From positions 1-34,526 of the forward strand of contig CALSRO010000010.1 in NCBI GenBank assembly GCA_943788775.1: a DNA stretch of 34,526 bases, read 5' to 3'. The translations under genes and the position numbers were made by a program. Every line of letters begins with the position of its first letter. Within the stretch, counting starts at the first letter, position 1. This document shows positions 33,222 through 34,526 of the stretch, one piece after another. Under the pieces are notes generated by a model. The model ran no database searches and was not told the DNA's origin. It saw only the letters and a program-made list of their open reading frames with translations. Source of the DNA: an uncultured Flavobacteriales bacterium (GTDB taxonomy: Bacteria > Bacteroidota > Bacteroidia > Flavobacteriales_G > Salibacteraceae).

Positions 33222-33466
33222 TTGGTTCGTTTGGTAGGTCGGTCTTCGGGATAATAGTTTTGTGTCACATCATTCCCGTTGCCAGAACGATCTACCAATG
33301 TTTGAATGCCTGTATTATTCGCCAACCCTAGAAACTCCAGATCATACCAAATGGCATTGTCTGTGGAACTGCCGACCCCACCGGGACCAGTCTGTGTATA
33401 CGCGGTATTTCCTCCAATGGTCAGAAGGATGGTCGTTGCAATAGAAAATGAAAAAGTAAACCTCAT
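33218..33466 (-). CDS. N-terminal piece of the frameshifted T9SS-sorted protein
   Basis: 82 codons that supply the signal peptide and first residues of the protein continued at 33221. From ATG 33466, MRFTFSFSIATTILLTIGG is a clear signal peptide; an upstream ATG at 33502 would add 12 residues before it. The following DNAIWYDLEFLGLANNTGIQ, TLVDRSGNGNDVTQNYYPED matches the usual opening of these surface proteins. It then reads RPTKRTN and stops, where the -1 frame reads YQTNQLNGNAVMSYDG. The natural junction would be RPTYQTNQLNG. One added GGTA unit in the repeat at 33233-33244, or a single added base, restores the full gene of about 1045 codons. Cause: real phase variation, a disabling mutation or a sequence error; I cannot separate these here. 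Confidence 0.8.
   Translation of the reverse strand: MRFTFSFSIATTILLTIGGNTAYTQTGPGGVGSSTDNAIWYDLEFLGLANNTGIQTLVDRSGNGNDVTQNYYPEDRPTKRTN
33233..33244 (+). repeat. Tandem GGTN repeat at the frameshift site
   Basis: GGTAGGTCGGTC is three near-identical 4-nt units at the point where the T9SS gene breaks. Adding one GGTA unit gives an in-frame RPTYQTN junction. Short tandem 4-nt units are a classic setting for slipped-strand length changes, but three imperfect units are few. Confidence 0.45.
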
Positions 33467-33535
33467 ATCAATAGCCAAAAAATTACGTGCAAAGTAACAC
33501 ATTCTGTAGGTTATACGCTAATATGAGCAAAAGGG

Positions 33536-33566
33536 TTTAGTTAGGAGCCAATCTTGTCTAAATTTG
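33536..33566 (+). promoter_or_regulatory. Bacteroidota-type promoter of the Wzz-like gene
   Basis: TAAATTTG (33559-33566) matches TAnnTTTG exactly. TTTA at 33536-33539 lies 19 nt upstream and differs by one base from the -33 TTTG. The implied start site near 33573 lies about 13 nt before the candidate CTG start at 33586. This 119-nt gap also holds the leader of the divergent T9SS/exosortase operon, for which I could not pick a convincing -7 element. Confidence 0.5.
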
Positions 33567-33585
33567 CAATCTAATTCAGGAATTT

Positions 33586-34526
33586 CTGGAGAGCAAAACC
33601 GAAATAATTTCGCGCAAGGACGCAGTCAGGGTTATATCCATTATAATCGCTAACTGGCCTGTGCTTCTTATATTGCCTGCTTTAGTGTATGCGGGCTCTT
33701 ATCTCTACACACATCAAATTCCAGATGTACATGCTGCAAAGTGTCAAATTCTACTTAAGACTAATGAAACGTATAACTATCAGCAACAAATTTATCGTGG
33801 CCTAGGATTCGGCTCTAAATACGCATCTTACGAAGAGACGGCTAGTCAAATGCGTGTTATTAAGTCCTCCAATCTGATTGAAGAAGTGCTTTCAAGATTG
33901 CCTCTGAATGTTTCGTATTATATCGTGGGAAGGCTGAAAATATCAGAGGTGTATGATCATATGCCATTCCTCGTTATATCAGATGAGCGATCTGGTGCTT
34001 ACAGCGGAATGTCTTTTGATCTGAACATTTTGAACGATGAGGAATTTCGATTGAAATATGAAGTTGCAGGGGTGAGTAAGGATAAGGTTTTTGCATTTAG
34101 TGAATTAATTTTGGATGATGGGTTATATCTCAAGGTGGAGAAGCAAAAAAACTTGAATGAGGTATCCCTAGAAACTTTGAAGCAAATAAATTATAGATTC
34201 AAAGTGTTTAAATCCAATAGTTTAATCTCTAAATACAAGTCGAACTTAGAGGTGAAAAATTTGGATTACACGAGTATTGTCGAATTGACGCTCCGAGACG
34301 AAATAGCGAATAGGGCGACAGAAGTATTGGACACTTTAGCCAGATTGTACGTTCAGAATACAGTTAAGAATCAATCGGAAATCAATCAGAACACCTTAAG
34401 TTATATTGATAAACAGTTGGATGAAGTGATTCGGATTATCAATGATATTGAGTCTGAATTAGAATTGTACAAAGAAAAGAAGGCAATCCTCAATCTATCC
34501 AAAGAGGAAGAAACATATTTCAATCG
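33586..34526 (+). CDS. Wzz/Wzc-type polysaccharide chain-length or export protein, cut by window edge
   Basis: The 5' 313 codons of an envelope polysaccharide copolymerase. The N-terminus (SKTEIISRKDAVRVISIII) leads into a first membrane helix (WPVLLILPALVYAGSYLY), then a beta-rich periplasmic domain (HAAKCQILLKT, ASQMRVIKSSNLIEEVLSRL), and then a coiled-coil rise (INQNTLSYIDKQLDEVIRII, NDIESELELYKEKKAI). This is the domain order of Wzz/GNVR proteins, often with a tyrosine kinase beyond the window. There is no ATG near the start. CTG 33586 is the best start: AGGA lies 5 nt before it, a promoter fits, and Wzz proteins usually begin a few residues before such an IISRKD segment. ATT 33574 is the next choice. 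It is divergent from the exosortase operon, and exosortases elsewhere are often tied to exopolysaccharide loci. Confidence 0.8.
   Translation, partial: MESKTEIISRKDAVRVISIIIANWPVLLILPALVYAGSYLYTHQIPDVHAAKCQILLKTNETYNYQQQIYRGLGFGSKYASYEETASQMRVIKSSNLIEEVLSRLPLNVSYYIVGRLKISEVYDHMPFLVISDERSGAYSGMSFDLNILNDEEFRLKYEVAGVSKDKVFAFSELILDDGLYLKVEKQKNLNEVSLETLKQINYRFKVFKSNSLISKYKSNLEVKNLDYTSIVELTLRDEIANRATEVLDTLARLYVQNTVKNQSEINQNTLSYIDKQLDEVIRIINDIESELELYKEKKAILNLSKEEETYFN

Noticed and set aside
33480..33500. Promoter for the T9SS/exosortase operon (TTACTTTG on the minus strand)
   Set aside because: It differs from TAnnTTTG at the second base and the nearest upstream TTG is about 30 nt away, outside the normal spacing.
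1..34526. parS centromere site near parAB
   Set aside because: I looked for CACGTG cores within a TGTTnCACGTGAAACA-like palindrome. The cores seen near 11910 and 21456 lack the flanking arms, so no parS is claimed.

Overview
The window looks like a chromosomal segment from a Bacteroidota bacterium, most likely class Cytophagia. The evidence is a protein with a type IX secretion (T9SS) C-terminal sorting domain, a Bacteroidota-type exosortase module, DUF5683 and LolA/LptA/LptD-like envelope genes in typical Bacteroidota order, TAnnTTTG-type -7 promoter elements, and moderate GC. Genes are packed densely. The longest stretch without a gene is about 208 bases (4508-4715), so no gap exceeds 300 bases. 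I see no tRNA, rRNA, CRISPR array, insertion sequence or prophage.

Layout. (1) 1-4507, minus strand: a housekeeping operon read right to left, with a UPF0173 metal-dependent hydrolase, parA, parB, a DUF5683 protein, dapB and lepB. lepB is cut by the window edge and carries a one-base frameshift. (2) 4643-8823, minus: a lipoprotein gene with its own promoter, then ftsK and lolA, ending at a 12-bp hairpin. (3) 8885-11598, plus: rocF (arginase) and argS, overlapping by 4 nt. (4) 11599-14229, minus: lptD, directly abutting argS tail to tail. (5) 14310-19242, plus: an N-acetylmuramoyl-alanine amidase with a SPOR-like tail, an MlaD-family protein, a membrane 4Fe-4S protein, a CCG-domain Fe-S protein and a conserved small protein. 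(6) 19232-27633, minus: glyA, fumarylacetoacetase, a RelA/SpoT (p)ppGpp enzyme, a Fur-family regulator, purA and an LptA/OstA-like protein. (7) 27633-29139, plus: an undescribed pair, a single-pass membrane protein and an HTTM-like multipass protein. (8) 29067-33466, minus: an exosortase operon. (9) 33586-end, plus: a Wzz/Wzc-type polysaccharide chain-length/export protein, divergent from the exosortase operon and cut by the window edge.

The most interesting region is 29067-34526. A large T9SS-sorted surface protein (broken by a frameshift inside a GGTN repeat), a 77-residue protein with a PID-type C-terminal sorting signal, an exosortase with its Cys-Arg-His triad, and a four-helix partner follow one another with overlaps or a 21-nt gap. 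They lie back to back with an exopolysaccharide export gene. The simplest reading is a dedicated enzyme-substrate sorting system coupled to a T9SS surface protein and to polysaccharide export.

Across the window much of the envelope machinery (LolA, LptA-like, LptD, MlaD, amidase, FtsK, LepB) is clustered. Many envelope genes start with TTG, GTG or possibly CTG, whereas most cytosolic genes start with ATG. Two independent frameshifts in one window also raise the possibility of sequence errors.
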